Assembly: GCA_963277665.1 (NCBI GenBank)
Contig: OY728125.1
Span: 1,709,976,889 to 1,710,040,888, forward strand
Direction of reading: 5' to 3'
From: Viscum album
Lineage: Eukaryota; Streptophyta; Magnoliopsida; Santalales; Viscaceae
Length of the DNA: 64,000 nt
In this document: positions 12,498-24,537 of the stretch, piece by piece
How positions within the stretch are numbered: the stretch's first letter is position 1
How the letters are laid out: every line of letters begins with the position of its first letter
The notes under the pieces: model-generated
The model's input: the letters and a program-made list of their open reading frames with translations, nothing else
Databases searched by the model: none
What the model was told of the DNA's origin: nothing
Program-made: the position numbers and the translations under genes

Positions 12498-15400
12498 GTC
12501 CTCATATGTGGAAATATTTTTATAAAATTTTCATTTTCATTTTTCCAATTTGTTTATTCTTTCCATGTATGAAAATTTATTCAATAAATAAATTTAAAAA
12601 TATGTCTAAAATAAAATTGTTTTCAAATATCCTCTATACCTTATCATAAATCATAATATTCTGGTTAAACAAAAGGAAATAAATCATTTAACGTTTTCTA
12701 TTTATAAAATTATTATTTTTACTCTTCATCTAAAAATAATTATTTTTAGAAAATTCTCTAAAATTCATCTTGTTGTTCAAAGGCTTCCTCACCTTTTTCT
12801 TTCCCCTTCATCGAGTGTTCATGGAAGCATAAAATGAATTCTCTATTTTTTATGGTGTCATTTACACCAGGTTTCTATGGGTATTTTTCCATCACCAAGA
12901 AACTTCCACCATCAAAGAAGGTAACAGAAACCATCGCATAAAAGATTCAAGAATTTATATATGTTGATTTTAAGATAAATCTACATATATATTTATGTGG
13001 GAGCATGCACGTGGTATGGTATGATTTCTAATATATATGTTTAACTTTAACATGATAAAAATATGTGTTTCCTTTTATATCGTATACCTTTTCCATGGAA
13101 ATAACAAAGCTAGTTTTTTTAATAAATTTTTTCAACCTACTATTAATTATATCAAACAAATTCATCATATCCAATTTTATTTTAATCATTATGCTCATGG
13201 TCCTCAAATGTGGCTATAATTTTATTAAATTTTTATGTTTATTTTCTTAACATGTTAATTCATTTTATGAATAAAAATTTATTCAATATAAAAATTATAA
13301 AAAATGTAAAAATTATTTTGATTTAAAGTATTCTCTATAAATTACAATAAATAACAAGTTTCTATTTGAACCAAAATCATGAAATTATTTAACGCTTTAG
13401 TTATTGGTAAAAATTATATATTTTATTTTTCCCCAAAACATATTTATTTTCATGAAATTTTACAAACATTCATCTTTTGGTGCACTATCATATTTTAATA
13501 TCTCTTTTCCATATATCAAGCATTAATGTACACCAAAAGGAGATTTGATAGTTTGGGTGGTGTCATTAGTATCCGGGTGCTATGATTAATGCTCTATCAC
13601 TTGGAGAATAGCACCATCGATGGTGGTAGGAAAACCATCGCATGCATGTCATAAAATGTTATATGTCATATTGTTATTGTAACTCTAGATATATATTTTT
13701 TGGGGTTCACCCACATGTTAGGAAGTGTTTTGTGTTAGATATATTTAATTTTTATTTGATACAAATATGTGTTTCCTTTTATGTTGTATATCATTTTTGT
13801 TGAAATAAAAAACCTCATTCCATGCAAGAATAAAATTTATCAAACCAATATTAATTATAAAAGTCAACATCTTCCTATAAAATTTTCTTTTATATATTGA
13901 ATTATTTTTCCACATATGTGGTTATGTATTTATAATATTTTCATTTTCATTTTCTCAACATATTTATTCATTTCATATATGGAAAACTAAATAATCAAAA
14001 ATTTAAAAAAGATGTTCAAAATAAATCAATTTAAAAATATTCTCTATATAAGATCATAAATCATAATGTTTCTATTATATAAAATGAAACAAATCACTTA
14101 ATGATTTTTTTTATTTATCAAAATTGTATTTTTCACTATTCACCAAAATATAAATCTTTTTTCGAAAAATCCCATAAATAAACCTTTTGGTTCCCTGGAT
14201 TCCTCAACTTTATATTTTTCATTAACTAAGATTACATGGACACCTAAAAGAGATTTTATTATTGGTAATGTTGCATCTATAGTATGGAAATGTGGGATAC
14301 CTCTATCAAGTGGAGAATACCCTTATCATAGTCCATATGAGAATTCATCGTATGTATGAGTCAATAAGTTATCTATTTTGTTATCAGTGTAACTATGTAT
14401 ATATATTTCATCATGTGAATGCATGTGGGAGGGGTTTTTTAGTTATATAGGTTTAATCTTCACTTGATAAAACTATGCGTTTTCTTTTATATTGTATATA
14501 ATTTTCAAGGAATTCAAAATCCCTATTTAGTGGTGTAATAAAATTTTCATCCAACTATTAATTATATCAAACAACATTATCCTATTATGTTTTATTTCAA
14601 TATTGGTGATCCTGGTCCTCAAATGTGGCTATATTTTTATAAAATTTTCATTTTCATTTTTTAACATATTTATTCATATCATGTATAAAAATTTATTCAA
14701 TAAAAAATTAAAAGACAGGTCTGAAATAAACCTCCTTTTAAATATCCTTAATACATGGTCATAAAACATAATGTTCTTCTTGACCCAAAATCATGAATCC
14801 ATTTAAATGCAATTTTTTTATTTGTAATATCTATATTTTCCATTATTCACCTCAAAATAATTCTTTTTAAAAAATCTCAAAAATTCATCTTGTGTTTCTT
14901 AGGCTTCTGTGAATTTCTGTTTTCCCTCCACTAAGTGTACATGGACAACTAAAAGAGATTCAATGGTTTGTGCCATGTCATATAGATTAAGGAACTAGGA
15001 GGATTACTCTCTCTCCATGAAAATAGAATCACCAGAGGCAGTAGTAAAAACCCTAACATGGAAGAGTCATAGAGTTATTTGTGTCATTGTTTGGATAAAT
15101 CTACATATATATTTCTACGGGTGTGTTAATGTGTGTGTGGGTATTTTGTGTTAGATATTTATAATTTTAACCTGAGGAAAATGTGTGTTTTGTTTTATAT
15201 TGTATATTTTTTTACATGGAAATAAATAACCTCCTTTTATGTTATAGACGAAACTTCAAATCACAATTAGTTATATTAAACAACTTCCACTTATCAAATT
15301 TACTTATAATAATTATTTACTTAATCATCATTCCTAGTTATATTTTTATAAAATTGTTATTTTTATTTTTTCAAATTATTTATTCAATTTATATATAAAA

Positions 15401-18400
15401 ATATATTCAATAAAAAACTAAAAAATATGTCTAAAATAAAATTTTTTACGAATATCCACTATAAATGATAATAAATCATAATGTTCTTATTAAAAAAGTC
15501 GTGAAATTAATTAATTATTATTCTATTTATAAAAATTTCATTTTGTACTATTCAACAAAAATAATTAATTATAGAAAAATATCATATATTCAACTTTTGG
15601 TTCCCATGATTCCTCAAATTTATCATTTCTTTTCATTGAGTGTTTGTGTCTCCCTAAATGAGATTAAATGGTTTTCACAAGGTTATCTTCCATAGGGAAC
15701 TGCTAAGATTACTCTATCACCAATAGAATATCACTACTAAAGGTGGTAGGAGAACCCATCACTTGTCATACTTAGAAAGTAATCTGTACTATTGTTAGGG
15801 TGACTCTACAAATATATTTCAGTGGGAGCATGCACATGGGAGGGGTGTTATTTTGGGATAATTTTAATTTTACCATGATATAAATATTTGTTTTCATTTT
15901 ATTTAATATTTCTTTCTCATGAAAATATAAAACCTCCTTTTTACTAGAATATAAATATCATTCCCTATATTTTTTATATAAAAAAACTTTAGCATATCAA
16001 TTTTTTCATAATTGTGTTCTCTTTCCCCATACATGGATATAATTCTATAAAATTTTGATTTTATTTTTTTAAACAAATTTATTCATTTTATTTAAAAAAA
16101 AATTATTCAATACAAAAATTAAAAGTGATTTTCAAAAGAAATATTATTACAAATATCATCTATACATGATCATAACTCATAATGTTTTGGTCTAACCAAA
16201 AGTATTATATCAGTTAAATCTGTTGTTATTTTTTAAAAATGACATTTTTCACTATTCACCTAAAAATAATTGTATTTAGTTTTTTTTAAACCTATCTTGT
16301 GGTTAACCAACTCTCTCGACTTTCTTTTTTCCCTTTATAAATCATTAATTTCCACCTAAAGGATATTAAAAAGTTTGTACGGTGTCATCCCCATTAGGGT
16401 GCTATAGAAACTTATCTATCTCTAGGTGAATATCACTATCAGATGTGGTAGTAAAAATTATCATATGTTGGAGTCCATAATTTATGTGTTATCTATTTAT
16501 GGAAAATATAAAAAATATATTTATACAATAAAATTCATGTCCTAGGGGTTTTTTAGATATGTTTAATTTTAATTTGATGCAAATATGTGTTTCTTTTTTT
16601 GTATATATTTTTTCATGGAAATAAAAACCTCATTTTCTAATAGAATTAAATTTTTCATCCAACTTTTAACTATATCAATCAACTTAATATTTTCATGTTT
16701 TTGATTAATAATTGTGTTCTTCGTCCACGTATGTGGCTATATTTTTATTAGATTTTCATTTTAATTTTATTAAAAAATTTATTCATTCCATATGTGAAAA
16801 TTGTTTGAATTAAAAAATGAAAAATATGTCAAAAATAATTTTTTTTATGAATACCCTCTATACATGATCGTAAATAATACTTTTATAATTAAAATAAAAA
16901 ATCATAAAATCATTTAATTCTTTTTTTAATTATAAAAACTATACTATTCAAAATTATACTAGAAATAAGTTTTAAAAATCTGAAAATTTTATTATTTGGT
17001 TCATAAGAATCCTTAACTCTCTCATATCCCTTCATCATGAATTCCTGGATGCCTAATATGGATTCAATATTTTCTGTGGTTTCATCTGCAATTGGGTTAT
17101 TTTAGGATTCCACTATTCACTGGTTGGATAGGACCATCAGAGGCGATAGGAGATATCAACACATTGAGGAATCAACAATTTATTTGTGCTAATATTTGGT
17201 TAACTCTACATATATATTTATATGGGTTTGTACAAGTGGGATGGGGTGTTTTCATTTAGATATTTTTTATTTTAACTTGATATAAAGTTGTGTTTACATC
17301 AATGTTTTATATCAATTTCATGCAAATAACAAATAATGTTTTTTGTTCGAATAAAATTTTTCATTCCACCATTAATAATAAGTAACAACTTCAGCCTATC
17401 AGATTTAATTTCAATAATAATTTTTTTGGTCCTAAAATGAAGATATATTTTTATAAAAATTTCATTTTCATTTTATAAACATATTTATTCATTTCATGAA
17501 TGAAAATTTATTCAATAAAAAAATATAAACAATATTTCCAACATAATTTTATTAAAAAATATCTACTATATATGATCATAAATCATTTTTTTTAGGACCA
17601 AAACAACGAATCCATTTAACAATTTTTTATTTGTAAAAAAAAATTCACTATTTACAAATAATTATTTTTTTTTAGAAAATATTAAAATTTATTACTATTG
17701 TTCCTATAATTCCTTGAATTTCTATTTTCCCTTCATTGAGTATCCATAAACACCTAATGGATATTTGATGGCTTGTGTGGTGTAATCTACAACAGGGAAT
17801 AGAAGGGATTCCTCTATCAAAAGGTGAATAGTACTATTAGAGGTGGTAGGAGAAACCATCACATATAGAATAAATTTTGTTATCTATGATTTTATTATGT
17901 AACTCTATATGTATACTTATATGTGAATGTAAAAATGGGAGTTAGGTGTCTTTTGTAAGATTTTTTGAAATTTAACTAGAGAAAAATATGTGTTCTATTT
18001 TATGTTGTATATCATTTTTGTGGAAACAACAGAGCTCATTTTGTGATGGCATAAAAAGTTTCCCCCAACATTTAAATATAACAATCAAATTTAGACTATC
18101 AAATTTTTTTAAAATTTTTTTTCATGGTCATTATATGTGGCAATATTTTTATAAAATTTTAATGTTAATTTTTTCAACATATTTATTTATTTCATGTATA
18201 AATATTTATTCAATAAAAAAATTAAAAATATTTCTAGAGTTATTTTTTAAAAAATTACCTAAATTGATGATCATAAATTATAATGTTATTATATAACCAA
18301 AATAATGAAATCATTTAAAATTTTTTGTGTTTGTATAAATGGTATTTTCACTATTAAACTAAAAATAATAATTTTTGTAAAATTATAAAAAATCATCTTA

Positions 18401-19795
18401 TAGTTCCCCGGATTCCTAGAATTTCTCTTCTCCCATCACTGAGCGTTTATGACCACCTAATCGAGATTCGATGTTTTTTCAGTTTCATCTGTAGGAGGGA
18501 GCTTCCAGGATTCACCAATTGTTTGGGGAATAGCACTCTCAGAGGTGGTAGGAGAAACCATCACATGCAGAGGTTAACAAGTTATTTATTTTTGTTGATT
18601 GGGTAGATATATATTTATATTTATATGAGTGTGAATATGGTAGGTGTTTTTTGTTATATGTGTTTAATCTTAACTTGATACTAAGATATGTTTCCTTTTA
18701 TATTCTATATCTTTTTCATGGAAATACCAAATCTCATTTTTTACTAGAATAACATTTTTCATCCCACTATTAATTATATCAAACAAATTCGTCATTTCAA
18801 ATTTTACTTAAACAATTTTATTATTAGAATTCTTATATGGAACTACTTTTATAAAATTTTATTATTATATTTTCAATATATTTAATATTTTCAAGTATTA
18901 AAAAGTATTCAATAAAAAAATTAAAATAATTAATAAATCTAATTTTTACCAATATCCACTATACATGATCCTAAAACATAATTTTATAGTAAAACCAAAA
19001 TAATTAAATCATTTAATTATTTAATTATTTATAAAAATAGTATTTTAAACTATACACCTAAAAATAATTCTTTTTAGAAAAATATAAAAAATTCATCTTA
19101 TGGTTCCCAGTATTCAATGACTTTCTCATTTCACTTCATCAGTCATCATGGATTCCTAAATGAGATTATATTTTTTTTGTGGTGTCACATGTAGAAGGGT
19201 GATGTGAGGATTCCTACATCACCTGGAAAATTGAACTATTGGAGGTAGTAAAATAAACCATCTCATGTAGGACCCAATATTTTTTTCATTAGTTAAGGTA
19301 CCTATACATATATATTTCTAAAGGAACCTGAACTTGTGAGGGGATTTTTTACAATATATATTTAATTATAACTTGGTAAAAAGATGTATTTCCATTTATG
19401 TTGTATATCATTTTCATAAAAATAATAATTCTTATTTTATGTTGGAATAAAAATTTTCATCCCATTATAAATTATATATAAGAACATCAAATTATCAAAT
19501 TGTTTTAATAATTATGTTCTTATTCCTCATACATGGATATGTTTTTATAAAAAAATTATTTATTTTGTGAAAAACAAATCATTTCATGTATGACAATTTA
19601 TTCCATTTGAAAATTTAAAAAGATTTTCAAAATCAATTTGTTTATAAATATTCATTATACATTATCATAAATCACAATTTTTTAGTCCAACCAAAATCTT
19701 GAAATAATTTAATTCTTTCGTTATTTGTAAAAATAATATTTTATATTAGTCAACTAAAAATAAATTTTTATGAAAAATTTAAAAATTTCATATTT
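12498..19795 (+). repeat. Tandem array, about 10.4 copies of a ~703-bp monomer
   Basis: The same long sequence recurs head to tail with little length variation. Marker 1, a variant of AATTTATTCAATAAAAAA, lies near 12,568, 13,268, 13,982, 14,689, 15,401, 16,099, 16,796, 17,505, 18,206, 18,901 and 19,594. Marker 2, a variant of GAGGTGGTAGGAGAAACCAT, lies near 12,917, 13,620, 14,318, 15,035, 15,740, 16,447, 17,141, 17,845, 18,545 and 19,243. Spacing is 693-717. Other conserved blocks (CCTCATATGTGGCTATA, CATAAATCATAATGTT, CTCTATCACCTGGAGAATA) keep the same order in each copy. Short open frames in the array occur at equal places in successive monomers and look non-coding. Orientation is arbitrary. 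Confidence 0.95.
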
Positions 19796-20604
19796 TGTTG
19801 ATATTCTAGAAGAGTCTAATGTTCTAGATGAGAAATAGTAGAAGGATATCATTCCATGTTTTGATACTCAAAGCCCACTGGTGGGGCACATGGAAGGGGT
19901 TAAATGAAAAAATGATCAATTTATATGATATTCTAAATGTGGTTGACAAAAGGTAAATATAAGAACAAGAATTTTCAAGGAATCTAAAATGTAAATAACA
20001 CATTGAAACTCTTTTGTTATAAAAAGAGTCAATAGGTGGAAAGAAAACATATAAGGGTAAGAATCCAGTTGATAGTGAAGGATATCAAATGGTTTCTCAT
20101 ATGGAATTCAACCATCTCCCAGGGTTGAGTTTGGATGAAAATTGGACCACATCAAACATATTTGAAGTGTTTGATCCTATTAAAATAAAATATAATTAAA
20201 AAATACATGCAAAATGTTCCACTTCAAGAGTATTTTATATCCTCAAAACCAGAAGGAACATGGCAGCAACCTAAATCTTGGAGATGTGATCATCTTCCAA
20301 AGGGTCATGGCTAAGGAAATCGTTGAGAGGCTAAAACACATGGGTGTTTCATGTCTATTAGGTCCTAGACCAAGGATATTCAGCTCACTCTGGAGAAAGA
20401 TAGTCTGAAAGGGAAACTATTGAGGATGATGATGACTCTGATTCTGAATATGGGAATGATCCCCATTTTCTTGATCTATAGTATGTTTTATGGGCGGGGA
20501 CTTATCTCTTTGTTTGACTCCAACCTCTTTCATTTTGTTTGTCTTCTTTTTTTCTTATCTCTAACAATTGGTCACAGGCTTTGTCTTCTAGCTAGACCCT
20601 TTTC
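19796..20604 (+). other. Unassigned island with coding-like texture, possible retroposon 3' part
   Basis: Right after the tandem array, base composition is less A+T-rich. The plus strand reads broken coding-like stretches, including GDVIIFQRVMAKEIVERLKH (in 20,214-20,408) and, in another frame, an acidic ETIEDDDDSDSEYGNDPHF near 20,415-20,470. A pyrimidine-rich segment then leads into a (TA)n run at 20,605. A coding end, untranslated region and simple-sequence tail would fit the 3' end of a non-LTR retroposon, but I recognise no domain. A fragment of an unknown host gene cannot be excluded. Confidence 0.3.
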
Positions 20605-21540
20605 TATATATATATATATATAATTTTATATTTTATTATTTTATTTTAAAAAAATTAAAAAATCTTTTAAAGAGATTCATTATAAAAATATAAAACATAT
20701 TTTAAATGTTAATACATAATAAATAAAAATTAATAAATTTTATATATATAAATTTAAAATATATTGAAAATATTAAACATATAGTATGTAAATATATGTA
20801 TAAATTAATATTACAAAATAATTAAATATATTTCTAACATTATTAATGAATATTTAATAATAAATGAATAAATAAAATTAAATAAATTTATAAAAAATAT
20901 TAAAAAGTGAATTCATAAAATTTACATGAATTACAAACATTAATATGTACACTTATACATTTACAGACACATATGCATAAACTCATATATATACACACAT
21001 ACACATACATACATGCAATAATACATGTAGAAATATTTTAATTTATTTAATATCAATATAAATATACATTTAAAGAAACATATTCATTTATATATTATAT
21101 AGATGTTTAACTAAAATATTAATATATTTAATTTATTTTAATTATATACACAGTTTGTAATTAATTTATAGAAATAAAATATTAAACATTTTCAATAATA
21201 TAAATTTGATAATTTTTAAAATATACAATTATAAAAATATGATTCATTTTTTATTAAATGTAACATTAGTCACATTTATATATTATTTTAATATATATAT
21301 ATATATATATATATACTTATTGTAATAAAAATATTAATTAAAAATTTGTAAATATAAATATATTTTTATTTATTATTATAATTTTAAATAAATATATTTA
21401 TAAATATTTGAATATAATTATATAAATATAAATATATATAAGTATATATATTTATTAATATATAAGTATATATAATTATAAATATAAATAAATATATTTA
21501 TTATAATTTATTAACTGTTTAAATATATATAAATATATGT
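20605..21540. repeat. Extremely A+T-rich low-complexity block with (TA)n runs
   Basis: About 0.9 kb made almost only of A and T, with dinucleotide (TA)n runs at 20,605-20,622 and 21,293-21,315 and many TATAAATATA-type strings toward 21,540. A short CA/TA-rich patch (ACACACATACACATACATAC) lies near 20,991-21,012. No gene is seen. Such blocks are often unstable and may include the tails of flanking retroposons. Confidence 0.8.
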
Positions 21541-22500
21541 ACCAAGATAGCTCACTCATGGATTTGGAAACCAAACCCATGACTGAAAATTTATTAAAAA
21601 ATTGAAAAAGTATAATGAACGAAGTAAAAAAGTCAAACATGGCATAAAATACCAACAATAGAAGACAATGCACCTAATAAAGAATTCAATCCCTTAAAGT
21701 CGCGCTATATCCAGAATTACTAGGAAATATTTCTCTGCCCTTTGGATGTCGAACTCTCTACCTTGTCTTGACCCTTTATGGGTTGTCATACTCTTCATCC
21801 AATAACGATTCATAGGATCCTCTCGGACTGGGGAAAACCGTGAATTTACCAGTTTGATCTCAAAAGTCTATTTCAAGATTGGATCAGAATACATCTTCAA
21901 TATTTGTGGATAAAAATTTATACATTGTTACATAGTCATTGAGACCAAAAAAATTCATCTCTATCATAAAAAATTACTTCATGTTCTGAAAAAAAACATT
22001 ATATCTCTTCCTCATAGAGGCCTTGAATGTGCCTTTCACCTTCACAATTTTCTAGAGGTATGATACTATATTTATTTTACCATGAAATATAACATTTATC
22101 AAGTGAGGTCTTTCCAAAAGAGACATATTATTTTTTCATTAGATTAGTGAAATGGGGTGGATAAGACCACTTCACGTTCTCAGAACCATCATTACTCCTG
22201 CTTAAAGGGATTTTTAACATGCATTTGGATTAGGGACAATGGATACTGAACAGTATATTATTGAAGCCCATATATTTTGGACATTCGAGGGATAACAAAT
22301 TGGAACCCCTCTTCATTTAGGAATATTGTTTCCCTATTATATGGTTCTCTTGCATAGTCACATATGCAAGATCAAAAGATTCATGTGTTGGTTGGGAATT
22401 GATAGCCAAGACACCCACATATATTGTACTTCCCTTCACAGAATTTGAAATGTGTTCATGGATAACACCTTATGAACTAGATTAGGGATTCTAAGAACCC
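21541..22500 (-). other. Unassigned sequence, weak coding texture on the minus strand
   Basis: No known domain was found. On the minus strand there are short, stop-interrupted stretches with balanced composition (for example HGFPQSERI near 21,830 and ESSTSKGQRNIS near 21,745), followed by a hydrophobic stretch at 21,560-21,673. It lies downstream, in minus-strand sense, of a LINE-type ORF1 remnant and could be its degraded 3' continuation. There is no reverse-transcriptase or endonuclease motif to support that. A C11-12 homopolymer sits at its right edge near 22,498-22,510. Confidence 0.3.
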
Positions 22501-22529
22501 CCCCCCCCCTTGAAGTTATACTGATGATA

Positions 22530-23760
22530 GTGTTCTTGGGGCACTAGAAACGTGTGAATAAAATTTATTATAAATTTCCATGGTATTTAAGGGTTAGTAC
22601 ACCTGAGAATGAGTTGAAACAGAAGCATTATGAGCTGGATATTATCATCCCAATATTTCATTCCTTAAATCATGTGAAAGGATTATCTTCAGAGTGTTTC
22701 ATTTCAAAGGATTTTACTGAAAAGGGAAATCCTCATGAAGTTTCATTTTCCCTTTTCTATCTTCTAAAAAAATAAATTTCCTCCTATATATAATAATTAG
22801 GGATCAATTTCATCTTGTTCTTCAGCCTCACAATGAGATTTAGTATGATTATCATCATCATGATTAGCATTAGTGGATTCAATAAGAACCTCTTTAAATG
22901 AAAACCTCCCATCACCACTACTAGATATCATTTATATTTCAACTAGAGTATCCTTTTTCAACTCCCAAAAAACATTCACCTCAATATTGAAAGAATCGCC
23001 ATCAAATCTATGCCCAAGAAACCCAGTTGAAGTGGAATTATGTAAAGGAGCCAAGGCAGAACCCACGTATAAAAGTAAAGGTTCCTTGGATGATGATCCC
23101 TTCCCATCATGAGTAAGTATATTATTGTTCCTCCTCTTATAATTATCATACAATTTCCCTTAAAGGAGAATATGGATAAGATGATATCCTTATAGAATTT
23201 ATCAATGGGGTCCCCTTTAATCATATAATTATAGAGAAAATTAGGTAATAGTTAATAAACAATTATCAAATTGAAATCATCTTCATTAGTTGATAGAAAC
23301 AATTTTTTAATAAAATATGTTACAATGTCATTCTCCACTAGGAACCTCGTATAATACCCAAACCTAGCTTCTTATGTTTTTTATCATGTTTGATAGGAAC
23401 ATCTATTGTGGATGAACTATAAAATAGAAATTTGGGATTCCAAAGTATCTAGTTTAGACCAAAGACTCTGACCCAAACATGAGATTTTGAATTTATAATT
23501 TCGAAAGAGTTTAACTGAGAGCCCCACTCTTCAATAAAAAACATCTCGAGGTTTAAGAAGATTGGACATATTCCCCAATATTTCCACTTCATATCATCAT
23601 ATGAAAAATTAAATGAAAAATTCACCTTCCCAAAGGTATACATTCTAAATACATGAATCCCCGGAATATGGAATTCCAATTCCTCGGATCCTCTTTCCTT
23701 TTATATTCAGAATCAAAGGGAATCACAAGATGAGTGATAATAGAAAATGTGTAGATAGAA
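22530..23760 (-). pseudogene. LINE-type ORF1 remnant (DUF4283), older copy
   Basis: ORF1 of plant L1-like elements encodes an RNA-binding, gag-like protein. Here the DUF4283 core is read at 23,385-23,690: GKVNFSFNFSYDDMKWKYWG, then FLNLEMFFIEEW and SHVWVRVFGLN, followed after a stop by ILWNPKFLFY. It aligns block by block with the better copy at 25.8-26.2 kb (GRCYYHLIFPSVDLML, FHIREW, AQVWIKIFGLNWILWNP). The linker downstream (22,530-23,225) reads in broken frames, including STGFLGHRFDGDSFNI. Upstream to about 24,118 there are only weak traces. No zinc knuckle or ORF2 could be found. Confidence 0.7.
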
Positions 23761-24114
23761 AATCTTTCATGTATTCCATCCTTATTTTTAGAAACATTAT
23801 TTATATTTTTTAGGATTTTTTATGAGATCCCAACTTCAATAAATAGAATATAATTGTTTTTTAGGAAATATTATCCTTACAATGTCCTGCTGGCCTGACT
23901 ACTTATATGAGTTTCCCATAAGAATAAGAGGTCTTTTATAATCCAACCTTCAAAGAATCACCCAATGAAGGAAAAAATTTCACCATATTCACAACAGCCA
24001 ATCAATTTTCCCTATATATTAAATGAAATCTTTGAAATGTGGATGTTCTATGAGGAAACCATAATCTTCATTTTCACCATGAGGGGTCTCCCCCCAGATC
24101 TGAATCCTTCCCCT

Positions 24115-24235
24115 ATAATAATATATATATATATATATTTACATATATTTATATAATTATATATATAACTATACATATTAATATAATTATATATATTAAA
24201 ATAATTATATATATTTATATGAATATTTTTTAGAG
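24115..24235. repeat. (TA)n-rich microsatellite
   Basis: A run of TATATA-type sequence broken by single substitutions, between the two ORF1 remnants. Poly(TA) here could be the tail of one of the flanking LINE-type copies or an independent microsatellite. The short open frames across it, on both strands, are low-complexity artefacts. Confidence 0.8.
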
Positions 24236-24537
24236 GATAGATCAAATTAGGGAGTCTCTCCCTCTCTCTACTCAAGCATGGAAATTAGGGTTCAATTATG
24301 ATGGATCTCAACTACTTTCTTGTTCCTAGTGATGTTTTTTCCCATAAATGAATATTAGAGGTATAACATAGGGAATAGGGGAAGCTACAGTGCACAAAAT
24401 TTTGACTCTGGATGCCCAAGGGGTTTGTGCGGTCTAAGATTATCTCTTTTTTTAAGGATAAAGGGACAAGCCCCATAAATTTATTTATAAAAAAAGGTCC
24501 AAGGGTAGAATAACATGGAAATAGTGTAAGACATACA
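24236..24537 (-). other. Region after LINE ORF1, no ORF2 visible
   Basis: Read on the minus strand, this follows the ORF1 stop directly. It begins with a T-rich stretch (CTTTTTTTATAAATAAATTT) resembling a 3' untranslated region, then unassigned sequence up to a purine-rich GAGAGAGGGAGAGACTCCC near 24,253-24,271. The endonuclease domain that opens ORF2 in complete LINEs is absent. The sequence does not resemble the neighbouring LTRs. Confidence 0.4.

Noticed and set aside
12410..18296. Several 60-100 codon open frames on the plus strand in the 12.4-18.3 kb region
   Set aside because: They occur at equivalent places in successive ~703-bp monomers, are A+T-driven (Phe/Ile/Lys/Asn-rich), vary in length and frame between copies, and resemble no protein.
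12498..19795. Regularly spaced conserved blocks suggesting a CRISPR-like array
   Set aside because: The whole ~700-bp unit is repeated, not a short repeat with unique spacers, and the setting is a plant-type nuclear genome.
24048..24275. Minus-strand 75-codon frame rich in Tyr/Ile/Asn
   Set aside because: It is a translation of the (TA)n microsatellite.
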